A DNA stretch of 64,000 nt from positions 2,383,659 to 2,447,658 of the forward strand of contig NC_067283.1 in the NCBI RefSeq assembly GCF_020740795.1, given 5' to 3'. A program made the position numbers and the translations under genes. Below the pieces are notes generated by a model. That model made no database searches and had not been told where the DNA came from. It saw only the letters and a list, made by a program, of their open reading frames with translations. Origin of the DNA: Apus apus (lineage: Eukaryota > Chordata > Aves > Apodiformes > Apodidae). This document shows positions 38,701 to 53,700 of this stretch, piece after piece. Position 1 is the first letter of the stretch; each line of letters starts with the position of its first letter.

Positions 38701-41700
38701 TGAAATAATAATGATCTATATCCCTAAACTCCTCTTGAATTTTAGAGTCCATCTGTGAAATGGAGATGAAGAGATTTGAAAATCTTAAATCTATATTATT
38801 CCTTCTGAACTCCTTTGAGAACTAGAAGTGAAAAGATAAAAATTGTTATATACAAAGGACTTGCAATTCAGCCACTCAAGGGCCAGGAAACACCACCATA
38901 ATTACATGTATACATTAGGAAATCAATTCTATCTAAAAAGGTTATGTGGCCACAATCTGCAAAGGAGCACTGCATGAGATAGAGATTCCAGATTCCCATC
39001 TTGTCTTCATTCCCTCAGGACAACTAGATGGAAAGGGGGCAGGGGACCGTGGGAGAAAAAAACTGATCTTATGAGTATCACTTTTGAGAACTAAAATTCA
39101 TTATAGTAGAACCATGATAGAAGGTACATTCAGTGAAAGTGCTTTTACAGTTGTTCACATGTCATTAGATTGCCTCATTTTCCAGGTGCTGAGTCTTTGT
39201 GGTTCCCTAGTGTGACAACTAAATATAGGATGACCTACACTAAATCTAAGGATTCAGAAGTAATGAAAAGGAAGCTGCCTTCCAGCATCAGAAAGACTGG
39301 TGTAGATAAGTAGGCTCTTGATAGCTTTCTCTTCAGCTGTGTCTCAGACAGCATCTTAAAAACACCCATGAGGAACCAAATGTGTTTTCCATTGTACAGA
39401 ACCTGGATAGTGTGCTCTAAATAATCCTGGAGGCCAGACAGTTAATGAGAATGGTAAAGAGAAACATTGAGCAATTGCCCATTTACTGAAAGAGGCAGGA
39501 TTTTGCAGAACAAATCTTGCAGGCAATCACAAAACAAAATTCCACTGCAGTGTGCATGCACAGAGGAGATTATTCAGGTTACTATACAGCTCACCTCTGA
39601 AGTTTCCCAAATTAAACTGTGAAGCTTACAAACTGTGGCAATTTGTGCAGGTGGGATTTGTCTGATGTGAAACCATTACATAGAGGAAAAAAAAGATAAA
39701 AGCACACATGGGGCTTATTCTGTGAGACAACTTTGCTGTAAGTCTTCACAAACGACCTTTATTTTCCTTTTCAGCTCAGCCCTTCATATCCTAATATGAT
39801 CAGTAATAAATAACACTTAGAACCCCCTCCCTAGACTACTCCATCAACAGATGCTCATTAGAGCTACCAGAGCAGCTCCAGCCTGAAATGGACTTGCCAT
39901 CTGTCTTCAAATTGCATGTGGGCTTGCTTTACAATTCCCACATCCCACCTCTTTCAGTTGGTCTGGAGACTGAGTCATCATCCCCAGGATGATACTGAGC
40001 ACAACTACATGAGAACTACCCAGCAGAATTAGAGCCTACAGGGTAAAAAATAATTTAAAAATAGTTTAATAAAAATCAGAAGGATCTAACTTAATTTCCG
40101 AGTGTCACAAATGTTCTCAGCTATACAGCAAAATCTCAAAAAACTAGGCATAATGATAATGGAGTAAGAACAGACTCAGCATGTCAGAGTGGTCAGGGTT
40201 GGAAAGGACCTCTGAAGATCATCTAGTCCAAGCTCGTTGCTAGAGCAGGATCACCTACAGCAGACCACACAGGAACACATCCAGATGGGGTATGGATGTC
40301 TCCAGAGAGGGAGACTCCACAGCCTCTCTGGGTAGCCTGTTCCAGTGCTCTCTTAAGTGCATTTGTGACCATGCTTTAGTGCAGGTAGAATTTGTCTGAC
40401 ATGAAAATACTACCAAAAACACCCCCTAAAACACATATTAAGCCCATTCCATAAGACAGCTTTGCTGCACATCTTCACAGACCACTTGTATTTTCTCTGT
40501 CCAGCTCTCTCATGCTTCCAAGAAAAGAAACAACTTGCAGATTTTCACTATAGTGTGTAAGAAGGACAAGAGCTGCCTGCTCAATACTAGATAACATCCA
40601 GAAGACAAATGTCAGGGCACAAGATGTTAAAAGCTGGCCAAAGCACCAGTGGTACTTGCACTCCAACTCAGGTGAGGTAGTTTTTCCCTTGAATCCAAAG
40701 CATGTTTGAAAAGCAAGGTATGAACACAAATTGAAGGGAAATAATTAGGAGATTCAAGGAAATTTAAATTTAGATACATACATCAAGGAGAGATCTTTGT
40801 TTGGCTTCCTTGTACAAACTAAACTAGAATTCCCAGTGCTTTAAGCATATGACTGCGCAAGAGTATTGCTGAAGCAGCAGCTGAAACCCTATAGCTCTGC
40901 AACAAAACTTGGCTACGTCCTTCCCTTCGGTTTTATGTCCTTCCCCGGTAGACGGTGTCACATTCCCCATCCCCTTTCTTCAGCTGCACTTGAGACTTTC
41001 CAGTTGGCCCCATATCAAGAAAACTGTCCCACCCCCAGCCTCAGTCTCTCATCCCTGCAAGAGCATGTGCCTTCTGCCAAGCCTTCCACCAACCTCCCCA
41101 GCTATCTTCAGCCCTCCCTGAGGTTATGGAAGCACCCAGCATCCCCTGACCAATGTCCCCAAGGGACACTAACCCACAAGTCTCACACCTCACTTCCTTG
41201 AAACCCTGTGAGCAGGATTACACTTGCAGTGCTACAGGCTGAACCACAGGAACAAGAGTGGCAGGATCTCACTTTGCCAGCTTTCTCTCCACCACAATCC
41301 CCAGAGTGACACTTGTTTTCTCAGTGGTGGAGAAAGGAATCCCTCTAGTTCACCCCTCTCCAGCTCCAAAATAGCAGTGGTTGAAAGTGCCCCAGCTGCA
41401 TATAACGTACATATACAGTTGAAGCAAAAAGCAATGCTGAAACTCAAGTCAGGGAAAGATATTTTATAGCAAAGGAACAAGGAGACATTCACTTTTTTAT
41501 TGTTACAGGCTGACTAGCAGGTCTCAGGACAGAAGAGAGCAAGAATAACCCATCATAGCACAAAACTTTTATTTATAAGTCCACTGTCTGTATTCATTTC
41601 TTCCACCCTGTATTAAAAAAAGTTTAAGTACTCAAGACCAGCTTCCTAGGCTCATGATTTCCCACTCAATTTTCTACCAAAGGTTATCCACGTTGATAGC

Positions 41701-44700
41701 CTTGACACTTCAGTGACAAACTGGTCTATTCTGGAGTTATTGAGAAGCAAAGTCAACTTTATCAAAGCAAAAGGCAGGTTCAGGGAAAAAATTTAAGACC
41801 CAAATAACACCAAGATGGGAGGAAACCTTTCCGTGACAGCTCCATAACATGATTTCTTTGTGAATCAAATGCGTTCTTCACACTGGAATTTTCCTCCAGG
41901 TTAAAGAGTGCTTGCAACTAATTAAAAAAGCCCTCCAAGTTTCCAAAGTATTTCAAGTGATAAAACCAAAGTTACAGCCTGAAAATAAATCATAACAGTA
42001 ATATGCACACACTTGAGAGAAAAGAAAACCTCAGATATAAACCTACACTGGAAAAATCTTACACTTAGTGCAGCCAAAATGCCAGTTGATACATGTCACA
42101 TTTGGGTGCGCTAGGCAACGCTATCACAATGGCTAATACAGGCAGGCAGAGCTCCAAGATGAATGTCCAAAACCCAGGAGGACACACAGATGCTCCCTGG
42201 AGCCTTAGAGAACAGTGATGGCATCTCAGGCCTTTTGCTGAAGCTTTCACACACACGTTTAGCATCTTGAGCAGCAGCACAAGTCAAAGCAAGGCTACGA
42301 CCTTTCAGACACCGTTACTGGCTAATCCTTCTTGAAGGAAGGCCTCCCAAAACATTTAGATAGAAGTATCCATGAGATTAAGATGTTTATCCATCTTGTA
42401 TTTTGCACATTTGTGATTTCAGCGTCTCCAGGCTGCAAAAGCTCAGGATGACCAAGGGTCAAGAGGGAAAGAGAACGAGTCAGGCAAAGGAAAGCGTAGC
42501 AACGCTAACAAATGCTTTCTATGTTTGCTAGAAACCTGTTGTCAGTCTGCAAATAAGAGAGTAAAACAAAATTAGAGGAGACTTTTCCCCCAGATGGAAA
42601 TACCTTGTGCAGCTGAGTGGACAGATCTATTGGACATTAGAAGAACTAAGGCATAATGTGAGAGGTGTTCTGTGCTAAGACTTTCCAGGTGTTTATATCT
42701 GGCTTGAGCCAGAAGTGCTGTGAACCTCTCTAGATCACCCCAGCCTATCAACAGCCCAAAGCTGCCTCAGCATAAATACTAAGGAGGTCAATTAACTCCT
42801 GCTGTGGCTGGAGACACCATGCTAGCAACCACATGGAGAGGATGAGGGTCTTCCCTTCCCTCTCACCAAACTGGAAAGAAGTTTGGCACTAGAGTCCCCA
42901 TGGGGAATCCTCATGGGGACACTCAAATCCCTGGAAGATGATATTGACCTTTTTCAAAAACAGCTCACAGCACTGGAACAGAGGTCTCCAAAGCAACTTT
43001 GACCATGTACCACAGAAAAAAGTGCTTTATGTGACTGAAAAGCAGATAAGATATTAAATAATAAAACAGAAGGGAGGATTAAGACACAGAAGAGTGTTTT
43101 TTACAATTCATATAGAACAAGGAGGACATGGGTTCAAGACAAGAGGACAAATAAAAGCCTTTCTGACTCAATTTGTCAACTTCATCTCAGAATAACTTCA
43201 TTTGCAGAGTGTGGGTAAGACAACTTGCAAACTCTAGGCTTACAAAGCCTACCAGACACCTCTGGTCACAAATCACAAAACATTACTATGCTCCACCACA
43301 GCCAGGCCACACTGAGCTTCTACTGTGCTACAGACTCATGGCTTTCAGTAGGATGCTGCATGGCAGGAGTTGCAGGAGGGCCCAGGACAGGTGATGCAGT
43401 GTTTCCGTGAAGTTTCTGGGCTCAAAAAAAACTGTGGCTTTTTTAGGATGCTGGGGATCTGGTCCTGGATAAGAATGTCCTCTGACAGTTATATGGTACT
43501 ACATTTTATTAGGTCATGTAATGATGGGACAAGGGGGAATGACTTCAAAGTGAAAGAGAGGAGACTGAGATGAGATCTGAGGAAGAAATTATTTGCTATG
43601 AGAGTGGTGAGACACTGGCCCATGTTGTCCAGAGAAGATCTGGATGCTCCATCCCTGGAAGCATTTAAAGCCAAGCTGGTTGGGGCTTGGAGAAACCTGA
43701 TCTAATGAAGGTGTCCCTGCCCATAGCAGGGGGGTTGGAACTAGATGGTCTTTAAGGTTCCTTCCAACCCAAACCATTCTATGTTTTTATATTGGGTCAC
43801 ATCAAATGGATGAGTTGATCAATTGAGGAAGAGAATTTCAGGACACCACTGGATACCCCCGGCAAGTCTTTACAGTTTCCACAAAATAATCTTAATTGGT
43901 TTCACAGTGAAGTCCCCAGAGCTTGTGAGGCAGGTTTAATTTTAGAGCACACTCATGGGATTTGCTTACATAATTTTCTTGATTCGAAAGGCTTTTTCTT
44001 TTCCTTAGTGAGAAAAGCTGCCCAAATTTATCACATTAAGCAGGAGGTTGCTTGCCCATAAGAATCTTAAAATACATTGGCTGCAATTTTCCTTTTAAAA
44101 TTTGCATATCACAATTAGGGCAATATGGAATTAGAGCAGCTTTAAGAAGTGAGGTGGGAAAGAAACCATTAAAAAGGACAAATCCTTACCAAATTATACT
44201 GGCAGCTAAATGCAATGGCCCACAGGGTGTCCAGAGGCTGCTGAAAACAGGGCAGCGAGAGATCAAGAAATAGTTCCCATCTGAACCCATTAAGCAGGAT
44301 GTATAAAAGTCCTACAACAGGGATTTGTATTGATTTTAGAAGTCTTCTGTGATTTTAAGAGATCACATTTCTGTTAAAAGGTGCATTTCTAAGAATGGGA
44401 GAAGATGTTGGCCTCACCATCTAACTGGACAAGATCTTAGACTGCAAAGAAATTTCTCTTTTGGGTATCCTGTAAAACAGTCCTTGTAGCCAGAGACAGG
44501 ACTTAGTAGTAGCCTGGATACTACTCCAGATTTAGTTCTGTTCGGTTCCTCCACACAATCTTCCTCCCAGCCATCACTCAATTACAGCAAGAATTAATTC
44601 AGCCTCTGAGGTTTGTACTCATCAGCCTGAAATCACAAAATACCATAAAACACTTACACATGTAACTCACTCGATCCATCACTCCCAATTTTGACACTTT

Positions 44701-47700
44701 TTACTTCATTTTTTTTGATGGAATGTGGGCATCTTCTACAGCAGGTAATTTCCAATCCTATGGGCAGGTTGCAGGAGTAGAAAGAAAGGATCAATTTACC
44801 CAGCCTGGAGACAAAGCAAGGAAACCCCACAGACCTCACGAATGCCACAGGCCAGCCTCCCTCAGACTGCAGGCTCACAGGAGGGACAACTCAGTTTTGG
44901 TGTTACCAGATTTCTTCTACCTACTGAAAACCCATTTTAAGGGGTAGCTCCAGCAGCTCCTTTACCATCCTGCCCAACCATCATAGCATTGCACGATGGA
45001 AGTCACATCTTGAGCAGACTCGTTTCATTTTGGTCCAAAATGCAGCTCACCTATGCAGGCCTTGTGTTTAGGTTTCCAGCACTCCTGACTTCTCACCAGA
45101 GTATCCCTGGAGCTCACCACTACCACCCTCAGAACCCCAAGGGAAGTAAAGCCACACTATGGGTTTCTCTTTGATGTGAGCAATTCCCACTTCAAAGACA
45201 GCTCATTAGCCTCCCTCATTTAGAGGATGTTTGCTAACTTCACCTAGTGCCAGCTGCCTTCAGTCACTGAAGTCTGAGGTTTTTGGTCACAAACAGTAAG
45301 GGTGACACCCCAAAGACAGAGGCAGGAAGCTAATTAGTTAATACAGAACCTCACCTACAGCTTGCTGCACAGAGAGACACCAGTTCCTTAGAGAAGCTGG
45401 CTTCTTTTCTATAGGAGTACCTCTTCTCCCAGCACCTGCAAACTTATTTGTTGGCTTCTACTGAAAAGCCTACTTTGTATAAGCATGGCCTCAATACAGA
45501 AGCCTTCAAAGAACTGCACTGGAAAGGTTCCCCAGGCTTGTCCAGGCATCCCTAGGAGAGAAGGTTTTGCAGATGGCACAGTTTGGCAGGATGACTAACG
45601 TACCTCTTCATGGATCATGAGGTTGAAAGACAGCATCAACCCCAAGTTAAAAATTGCACCTAGGTGAAACATCTCCTTTCAGCAAGACCTTGGTGTTTTC
45701 TCAGGAGCAAAGCTACAAGTTGGCTGCTTACACAAAAAGTGCTGTGTCCTCAGCTGTCATACTCTTTTCCAGACTGCCCAGAGAAATAACCCCCAGAAAA
45801 TCTTCATAGATTCTAGAGCTGAGGTTAATGGTTTCATATCTTAAAGAAGGCAACACCAACACCCCGTGGTGCTAAACTCATTAGGGCTTGCCTCCAAAGC
45901 TGAGCCAAGATGTCTGTCTCACTAAGATAATTAAAAAATTAAGGATATATTTATAAAACTGGATTTTTTTTCCCCATACTGTTAGAGAATACTTGGAGTG
46001 CTCCTTCTTGAGGGTGTTTTTTGAGACAAAAAAACCTCCCAGGACCTGGCTATTCATCTGTATTACTGCTCCAGATTTAGCCAGAGAAACCAAATGTAAT
46101 GCATGACTACATCAGCAACCCTCCACGTTGTCAGTGTGTGTCTGCTTCATGACCAAACTTGAAGGAGGTCAGGGACTGCAGAATAACAGGACAATGTTCT
46201 TTCAGCCATGCACAAACTGCTACAGGGAAGGAAGGAGTTCCTCAGCAGTGAGAAAATAAGATTAAAATGGCTTATGGTTCAACCAGAGAAACTTCCATCA
46301 CCTATTAGAGGAAAACCTTTATCGCTGGGAAGTGAAGCACTGCTGAAAGCAGCCAGGCTCACAGCAGAGCATCAAGCACTTGAAAGGTTGGTGTGGGAAA
46401 GTGTCTGCCAGTGACTGCTCAGACACTTGCAAATAGGGGCTTTTCCAGACCTATTTTATAATCCAGCTATGGCAGGATGTTGTGTCCATTTCTGCTCCTC
46501 AAAATAAAACCCAACAAACTGGAACATCTCCAAACACGTGGTTAGAAAGGGACCACTGGCAGCTTTGGGCGTGCCTCTCCTCCGCCATCTGCATGGCCAT
46601 AAGAAAGCTGCAGGCTTTGCATGGCAGCACAGTAGGTCCTTTGAGGGGCTTCAGAGCTGCAGCACTGAGCAATCTCACAGCCCCAGTGCAACAGGATCCA
46701 CATCCCACTTGTGTGCGTTGCCTTTTCCCTTGTCCACAGCCTGCAGGACACCAGGTGACCTTCCATAGGAGCCATGGAAAAACTCGAGCTTAAGAAACTG
46801 AAAGTTTGTTCCTCCCCAACCCCCAACAGCTGATCCAGCTGCCAACTGCTCCTGTGACCACCCAAACTGCTCACCTACTTCTTAGCTGATGATAAACTAA
46901 GTAGTGGAGTTGAAATAGCATAAACAGGGGGAGACTCAAGGAGAGAAGGGTGAAGTTACACAGGGCTAATAGCAAAATAAACCTTCACTCTGGCAGGCTG
47001 AAGAAGCAGCATCAAGAGCAATGTTGGCACTCACTGGCTTTAACCCTTCCTTTCTTCAGCCACCATCCCTGTAGAAGATGACAAATAGTCACCTCCTCCC
47101 TTCCCCAGCTGGCTGGCAGCCACACAGCAGAGATTAAATTTGGGTCCAGAGCAACAAAACAAGGATCTCCTGTAAAGCCCAAGGGGTCAGGATGGTATTA
47201 AACTGGTTAATGGACCACAGGCATGGGGCTGGAGGGCCTCATCTGCAGAGGAGGTCAGTGCTTCCCCCCCCCCTCTTCTTCAGAAAGTAGAGCTAAAGGT
47301 TTAAGGTCTGTATAAAGGAAAAAAAGTTACATTGTGATCATTTTACTGCCCTGCTCAGAGAAGAGAAGGCTGCAGGGAGGCCTTATAACAGCCTTCCAGT
47401 ACCTGAAAGGGCTACAGGAAAGCTGTAGAGGGACATTAGAGGCATGGAACGATAGGTCAAGGAGGAACAGTTTCAAAATCAAAGTGAGGACATATACATC
47501 GGATGTTAGAAATCATTCCCTCTGAGTGTGGTGAGACACTAGCCCAGATTGCCCAGAGATGCTGTAGATGCCCCCTTCCTGGAAGTGCTCAAGGGCAGGT
47601 CGGATGGGGTTTGGAGCAGTCTGGTCTAGTGAAAGACATCCCTGCCATTGGCAGGGAAGTTGGAACTGGATGATCTTTAAGGACCCAAATCAAACTCAAA

Positions 47701-50700
47701 CCATTCTACAATGCCATTATCTTCCCCTCACATGGCACTGGCAGGAAGCCCCTCCTCTCCCCAGTGTTTACATCATTTGACACTTAACAGAGAAAAATCC
47801 AGTCCTACCCAGCTCTCCTCAAAGCAAGAGATGCTTGCTCAGGTTGTCACAGAAGCAATGATTATTTTGCACTCAAGCTTCAGGGAAACAGAAGCCAATC
47901 TCTTTCACAAGCACAGCTCATCTTCAACTGGAGAGTTAAATTACTGAGCTAAGAGGATGAATGTGCTGGTGGTGAAGTGCTCCCATTTTATCCAGTGAGT
48001 TGAGAACAGCAGAGAAAAATTGGTGCATGACTCACCAGCCTGCATTTTTAAGTGAAAAAGCAAGGAACTTGGTCTGAAGAACTGAAAAAGGAACTCACAG
48101 AAAGGAAAAAAATGAAGAGTAAAAAACCAAACAGGCAAAAGAGAAGAAACACCTCAACTGGGCAATTTCAAAGACCAAATCAGCAGATGCAGGAGCTCTT
48201 CACAGGAGCCAGTTCACACATTAGCCTCAGTAATGTGTTTGCAGCTTTATATCTGAGAGGCTGCCTATATTAGTCATCTGTAAGGGGACACTTCAGCAAT
48301 GTTAACTGGAATGAATTGAGCACAGGAATGCAAAGTAGGGTGGTTAAACCACATCAAATTTGAAGGAGTGCCTCCACACAAGGCTCTAAAGTGCCCTTTA
48401 ATTCAGGTTAGCCCGATTTGCATTGAAATCAAGTATGTTAAAGTGAATTAAGGATCTTTAATCTCCAAGGAGAGTGTTTCCACCAGGGCTAGTTAAGAGT
48501 AATTGAACTAATCCACTTTAAAAGTCAGTTCAGATTAGTTGTGCTAAGTGGCTGTGCAGATGAGGCCTGGGAGCAGAGAGACTGTCTCTAGCATGCAATA
48601 GTCACATCAATCTGCTCTGGGAGGACAGCTACAGCAAGGCTGTTTTGCTATCCAGAGGCTGGGAGTGGTCCAAGAAATTCAAATAAGAACACTAATAGAA
48701 ATGTCTACTTGTGCTTGACAGGTGCCATCTGGTTGCAACTGAAGGCATTTTCCACATGTATTTTCCTGTACATGCCATATATACTGGGCATGGCCAAGGG
48801 AGAAGTTGTTTTTATGGGCAGCTCAGAGACCAGGTTGCTACTCCAAAAAGTGCTGGCAGCATCTCTTGCTCAAGCCATGCTTGAATTTCACATCCCCTCA
48901 CAGAAATATGGAATACATGTTTGCAGGTCCCCACACCCTCCATCCCAGAGATGTCTGGAGCTATGGGTTCAGCAGAGGAGTGAAGGGACCATCTCCACCA
49001 TACACTAATGGCTGGGGGTGGTTGGTTTCCCCATTTTGTGCTATCACACCCACCCCACTCTTCTGCAAGCTCCCAGAGTGTTACTCAGCTGTCACTGGTT
49101 TCCACCCTAGCTTTTCCACTGGTTAGGTCAAAACCAGTTTGAACCCACACATTTCCCATAGAAACAGAGAAAGGGAAGCTAAGAAGGGACAACAGAACTC
49201 GAAGAGCCAACAACCTCCCCAAACCCCCATCCTGCTCCAGTTACTACTACAGGTGCCCCCCACCCAGACCAGGCAGCAGCACAGAGCAGACTCAGCACAG
49301 GTTTTGCCTTTCTAGGAGAGCACCAAGCCCCTCTGATCCCAGCCAGTTCTTCCCCAGCTAAGAATAATCCCCCAGCTGCTGTTTGATTTACACATCACCA
49401 TGGATGCGCAGTGGTTTTTATCTGGTGGATACACAGGGGGAGAGGGAGAAAGTCTGTGTGTGTTCATTCTAGTTAATGTTTCCTGTGTGGTTCAGGCCGT
49501 TATGCCTACAGGTATGTTTGTTCCACTACTTTAGCAAACCAGCAGACTTTTTAATGGAACTGTTGATATTTTTCCTGGCTGATCCTCCTGGAGAGACCAG
49601 GCAGTGTACAAGTGAAGTTCATTCCTAGCTCCAGCCTGAAGCTACTCTCCTCTTGGGACCACAGGGAATTGAAGGTTTCCATTGCACTGGTCAGATTTCT
49701 TCCTTCTCCAGCCTTCAAGTTTTAGATACACAAACAGAGGCTCTCAGGCAGCTGGCAGTAGCAAGAGAAATGTGGGGCTGGTGCTTTATGCAAGGGCAGC
49801 AGCTGTGCTGAGAATCCAGCCATGAATCTCTGAGCAAGGCTCTGGAAAAGGATAATGGGTGCAACACTGAACCCCTGAAACGAAGCCCCAGGTACAAGAT
49901 TTGTTCTGCAGTCAGGTCCTGCAGGCTGAAGCCAGGGGTTTCCTGTTTCTTATCATTTCAGAGATCACTGGGGAATCAGTAGATCCCCTGTACTTTTGTC
50001 TTAAAGTCTCCTTTATTGCTGCAACGGGAGCAGTAACTCCAACCCAGAGGCCTCTGCTTCATCAGGCATCTATAGAAGACACTTTCAGGTATCATCCATA
50101 GTCCAGCAGCCCTTTGTGATCCTGAGAACAGCCAAGGGATGTGCACCAAGTCCCTGACTCAGTTCACAGGCTGCTCCCACCAAGAACAGCCCCATTTTAC
50201 AAGCTGAAGTACCCTGAGGTTAATGGATGTGCCCAAAGCCATGCAGAGGTCTGGAAAACTTTCTGCTGCCTTCACTCCCATGGAGCAATCGGCTAAAACT
50301 TACCCCAGGCTTCTAGACACATCCAGATGGGTCAGACACCAGCTCTAGAGCCACTTCAATTGAAAGCACTTGAAAGGAGTGCTCCAAAGAGCTCTGGTGA
50401 CAGTCAACGGCCCCACACAAACAGGGAAAAGCATCTGTTTGGACAAGCCTACCCCACAGCTCCTGCCCCTGTGCTGCTGATGTGTCCAATTAGAATGGAA
50501 GCACAGCACCCCTGACAGCAGCTCATCAGCATCCTACCGTAATCAGCCTCTGAATGCAGGTGGGGTCACCAACCATTTCCCCACCATAAGGTACCCTCTT
50601 GACTACAGCCTGGTCTGCAAGGGAGAGCATTCAACCCCACCCATGTCCCCCAGCCAGGGGACATGGTAAAAAATAAGGCCAGTGTCACCACAGAACAGGG

Positions 50701-53700
50701 TCATCAAGCCTGGTGCAATCCTAAAGTCTGGTGAGTCAGAAGGCCAAGCCTTCAAGCTCCCCTCCCCCTTCCAAACGCCAGCTCCAGCTCTCAGATTTTC
50801 CATGAGTTTTGCAGCAGCCCAAGCAAGAGCCTCCAGGGATGCAGTGATGAGGGAGGATGCTCTCCTCTTAACCTGGTACCTCCCACCAAGCCAGTGTCTG
50901 GGACAGCCCACAGGGAACCTAGTCCATGAACTGGGGGAGACTAGGATCACAAGGTCCCCAGAGACAAACTCTTAGTTCTAAGGCATCTCCACTATATCAT
51001 AGAATGGGTTGAGTTGAAAGGGACCTTAAAGATTATTTAGTTTAACCCCCCCTGCAGGAACTGGGACAACTCCCACTAGACCAGGTTGCTCCAAGCCCCA
51101 TCCAGCCTAGCCTTGAACACTTTCAGCACTGGGGCAGCCACAGCCTCCCTGGGCAACCTTTCTAATCACAGAATGTTAGGGGATTAAGTGACCTCTGGAG
51201 ATCAAGTCCAACCCTCCTGCCAGAGCAGGACCACCACAGAATCTAGGGCAGGTCACTCAAACACATCTGATGTCTAAACTAAATCTAACCTCCTCCAGTT
51301 TAAAGTCATTACCCTTTGTCCTTTTGCTGTATGTTATCTCTTAGGCCAAGCATCTGTCCTGCACTTTGCAGAGACAGGTCTCTGCCTATGAACACTTTCA
51401 TCAGCTACAAAATCCAGCAGGGAGGTTATGGCTTGCAACACTGACCCCAGGCACTGCTCAAAGCCCTCTTTAGTCCAGTTCACCCTCTCCCAAGAGCAGC
51501 TCTTCAGCCTCAGTCCTCTTCAAACCCATGCTAAGCCTCTGGGTTTCCAGAGTCAACATGGGACAAGCCAGAAGATAGAAATAGTCACCAGGGATGCAAC
51601 ATAGCCATGTTAATGAGCCAAAGGAAGTGCTGGATCTTTGGTTAGACCCTGTAACTCATCTTAAGTGGCTGTTTCACCTCTGACCTCTCAGATCAACTTG
51701 CTAACCACAGACTGGGAAATAGCTCCCAGCAGGAGATTTATCTTTGGCAACGGCTGAAAACATCCCTACCCCCCTCACCTTTGATTAGAGAAAGGTCCAG
51801 AGACACAGAAAGAGCTATGCTATAAGTCTGCCAGGTATTTCAAGATCTCACCTTACACTGGAAGAGGATTAGGGCTAGAAAAGAATTTTGTCAAGATTAA
51901 GCAAGACAAGTCAGTTCTTTTAAATAAAGTATCAGTTCTGGTGAACTGTCCCCAGAGGGGATGGGGCTCCAGGGTAGGGTTTCTTGTCAGGGGAGATGGG
52001 CAGCCCTGCAGAGCTGCAGCACAGGAGGACTTGCAGCACAGCAGTAACATGAACTGTGTCCCTGAGCTGGGCAAGCTCCACTGAAGTCACTGGTTACTCT
52101 GGGAGACTTCCCTGTATCCATCATCAATGGGGCTGGCTCAAAAGGATTTTCCCAAGTTGGATCTTAATCCTAAGTGCCATCACATCAAGCTGCCCTGGCT
52201 CCCCAGCTGAATACCCCACCCTGAGCTGAAATTGGCTCCCAGATACTGTCATAGCTCTTTCATTCACATCTTAACTCCCACCTGAGCAAGACCAAAGCTG
52301 GTTCTATATGATGGAGAAGCTCAGCTCCAAAGCTGTGTCACTGAGAGAGGCAGGGGCTGGCAGTGCTGCAACATGCCCTAGGTCAGGGAGGTCCAGATGC
52401 TCCTGCACCTCAGGAAGGACACTGGAAGCCTCCTTTGAGACTATGGAAGCGGGGTATCCAGGCGTCTGCAAACTTGGATGAGTCAGGATAGTCATGCTTG
52501 AGGCTTGAGAGCAGCAGGTTGTAAAGAAGCTGAGAAACACCAAAGTACACTGTGGCCTTCCTAGGCTAAACTCAAGTGGAGGCACATTTTTGTGGGAGAT
52601 GCCCCTACCCATGCAGGGGGGGCTGGAACTAGATGATCTTTAAGGTCCCTTCCAACCCAGCCTAAGTATTTTGCAATGCTGGGTCCTCACTCACACACCT
52701 CAGTCCTTAGAAGAGGCTCCCCACCCATAGAAGACAGGTCAGATTGCTTTTCCATGGGAGTCAGGAGACATTGAAGTCAAAGCAAAATTTGGGGAAAGGA
52801 AGACCATCTGGGAAAGGATCTGGTAGACCTTCTGCAGGCATCTACCCTTCCTGCAGACAGAGGGAGGAGCTGCAGTGTTAAGGTGAAGCATGGTAGATCC
52901 CTACCAAAAAACCCACATCCTAGCAGTGCTCTGAAGTCTTCACACTCAGTGAGGCATTGTATTTGTCACCAGAGTAAAATGAAGCCCTCTAAGCTCAGCT
53001 TCGAGCACAGCCAAGAAGCACTACAGGGGTATGGTTTAGTGGTGGACTTGGCAGTGTGCTAGGTTAACAGTTTGACTTCATGATCTTAAAGGTCTTTTCC
53101 AGCCAAAATGATTCTACAGTTCTATGAGCACACAGATCGAATGCCTCACCTTGGCAACTTCAGAGAGCAAGGTGTTTACTAACAGTAATCAAAAAAATAT
53201 GGAGCTGGAAAGCCCCACAAGAGGTCCTTTGAAACTGCAGAACTAGAGTCATCTACAATCTTCAGTTGCAATCTCTAACAGAAGTGCAGTTATGCCCCCC
53301 AGGGCTGCCTGGCTTTGTTTGGTTGCAATCCCAAGCATGAGATCACCAATCTTTAAAAAAAAAAATGAACCCACAGAGAAGACATTACAATGAGGACACT
53401 TACAGGGCTGAGCTCACCATAGCAGTGAAAGCCAATCAATGCACCCAACTCAGCAGGGGTTCACACAGCAAGATGGGAAGAGTGGCTGGAGAGCTGCCAT
53501 GCAAAAAAGGACCTGGGGGGTGTTGGTTGACAGAAGCTGAATATGAGCCAGCATGTGCCCAGGTGGCCAAGAAGGCTGCCAGCATCCTGGCTTGTATGAG
53601 AAATATTGTGGCCAGCAGGACCAAGGCAGAGACTGTTTCTCCTGTGCTCAGCACTGCTGAGGGCACACCTCAAATCTTGGGTTCAGTGCTGGGCCCCTCA

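Noticed and set aside
38745..38775. 'catctgtgaaatggagatg', a MIR-like phrase
   Set aside because: Only about 20 bases match and no other part of MIR is present nearby.
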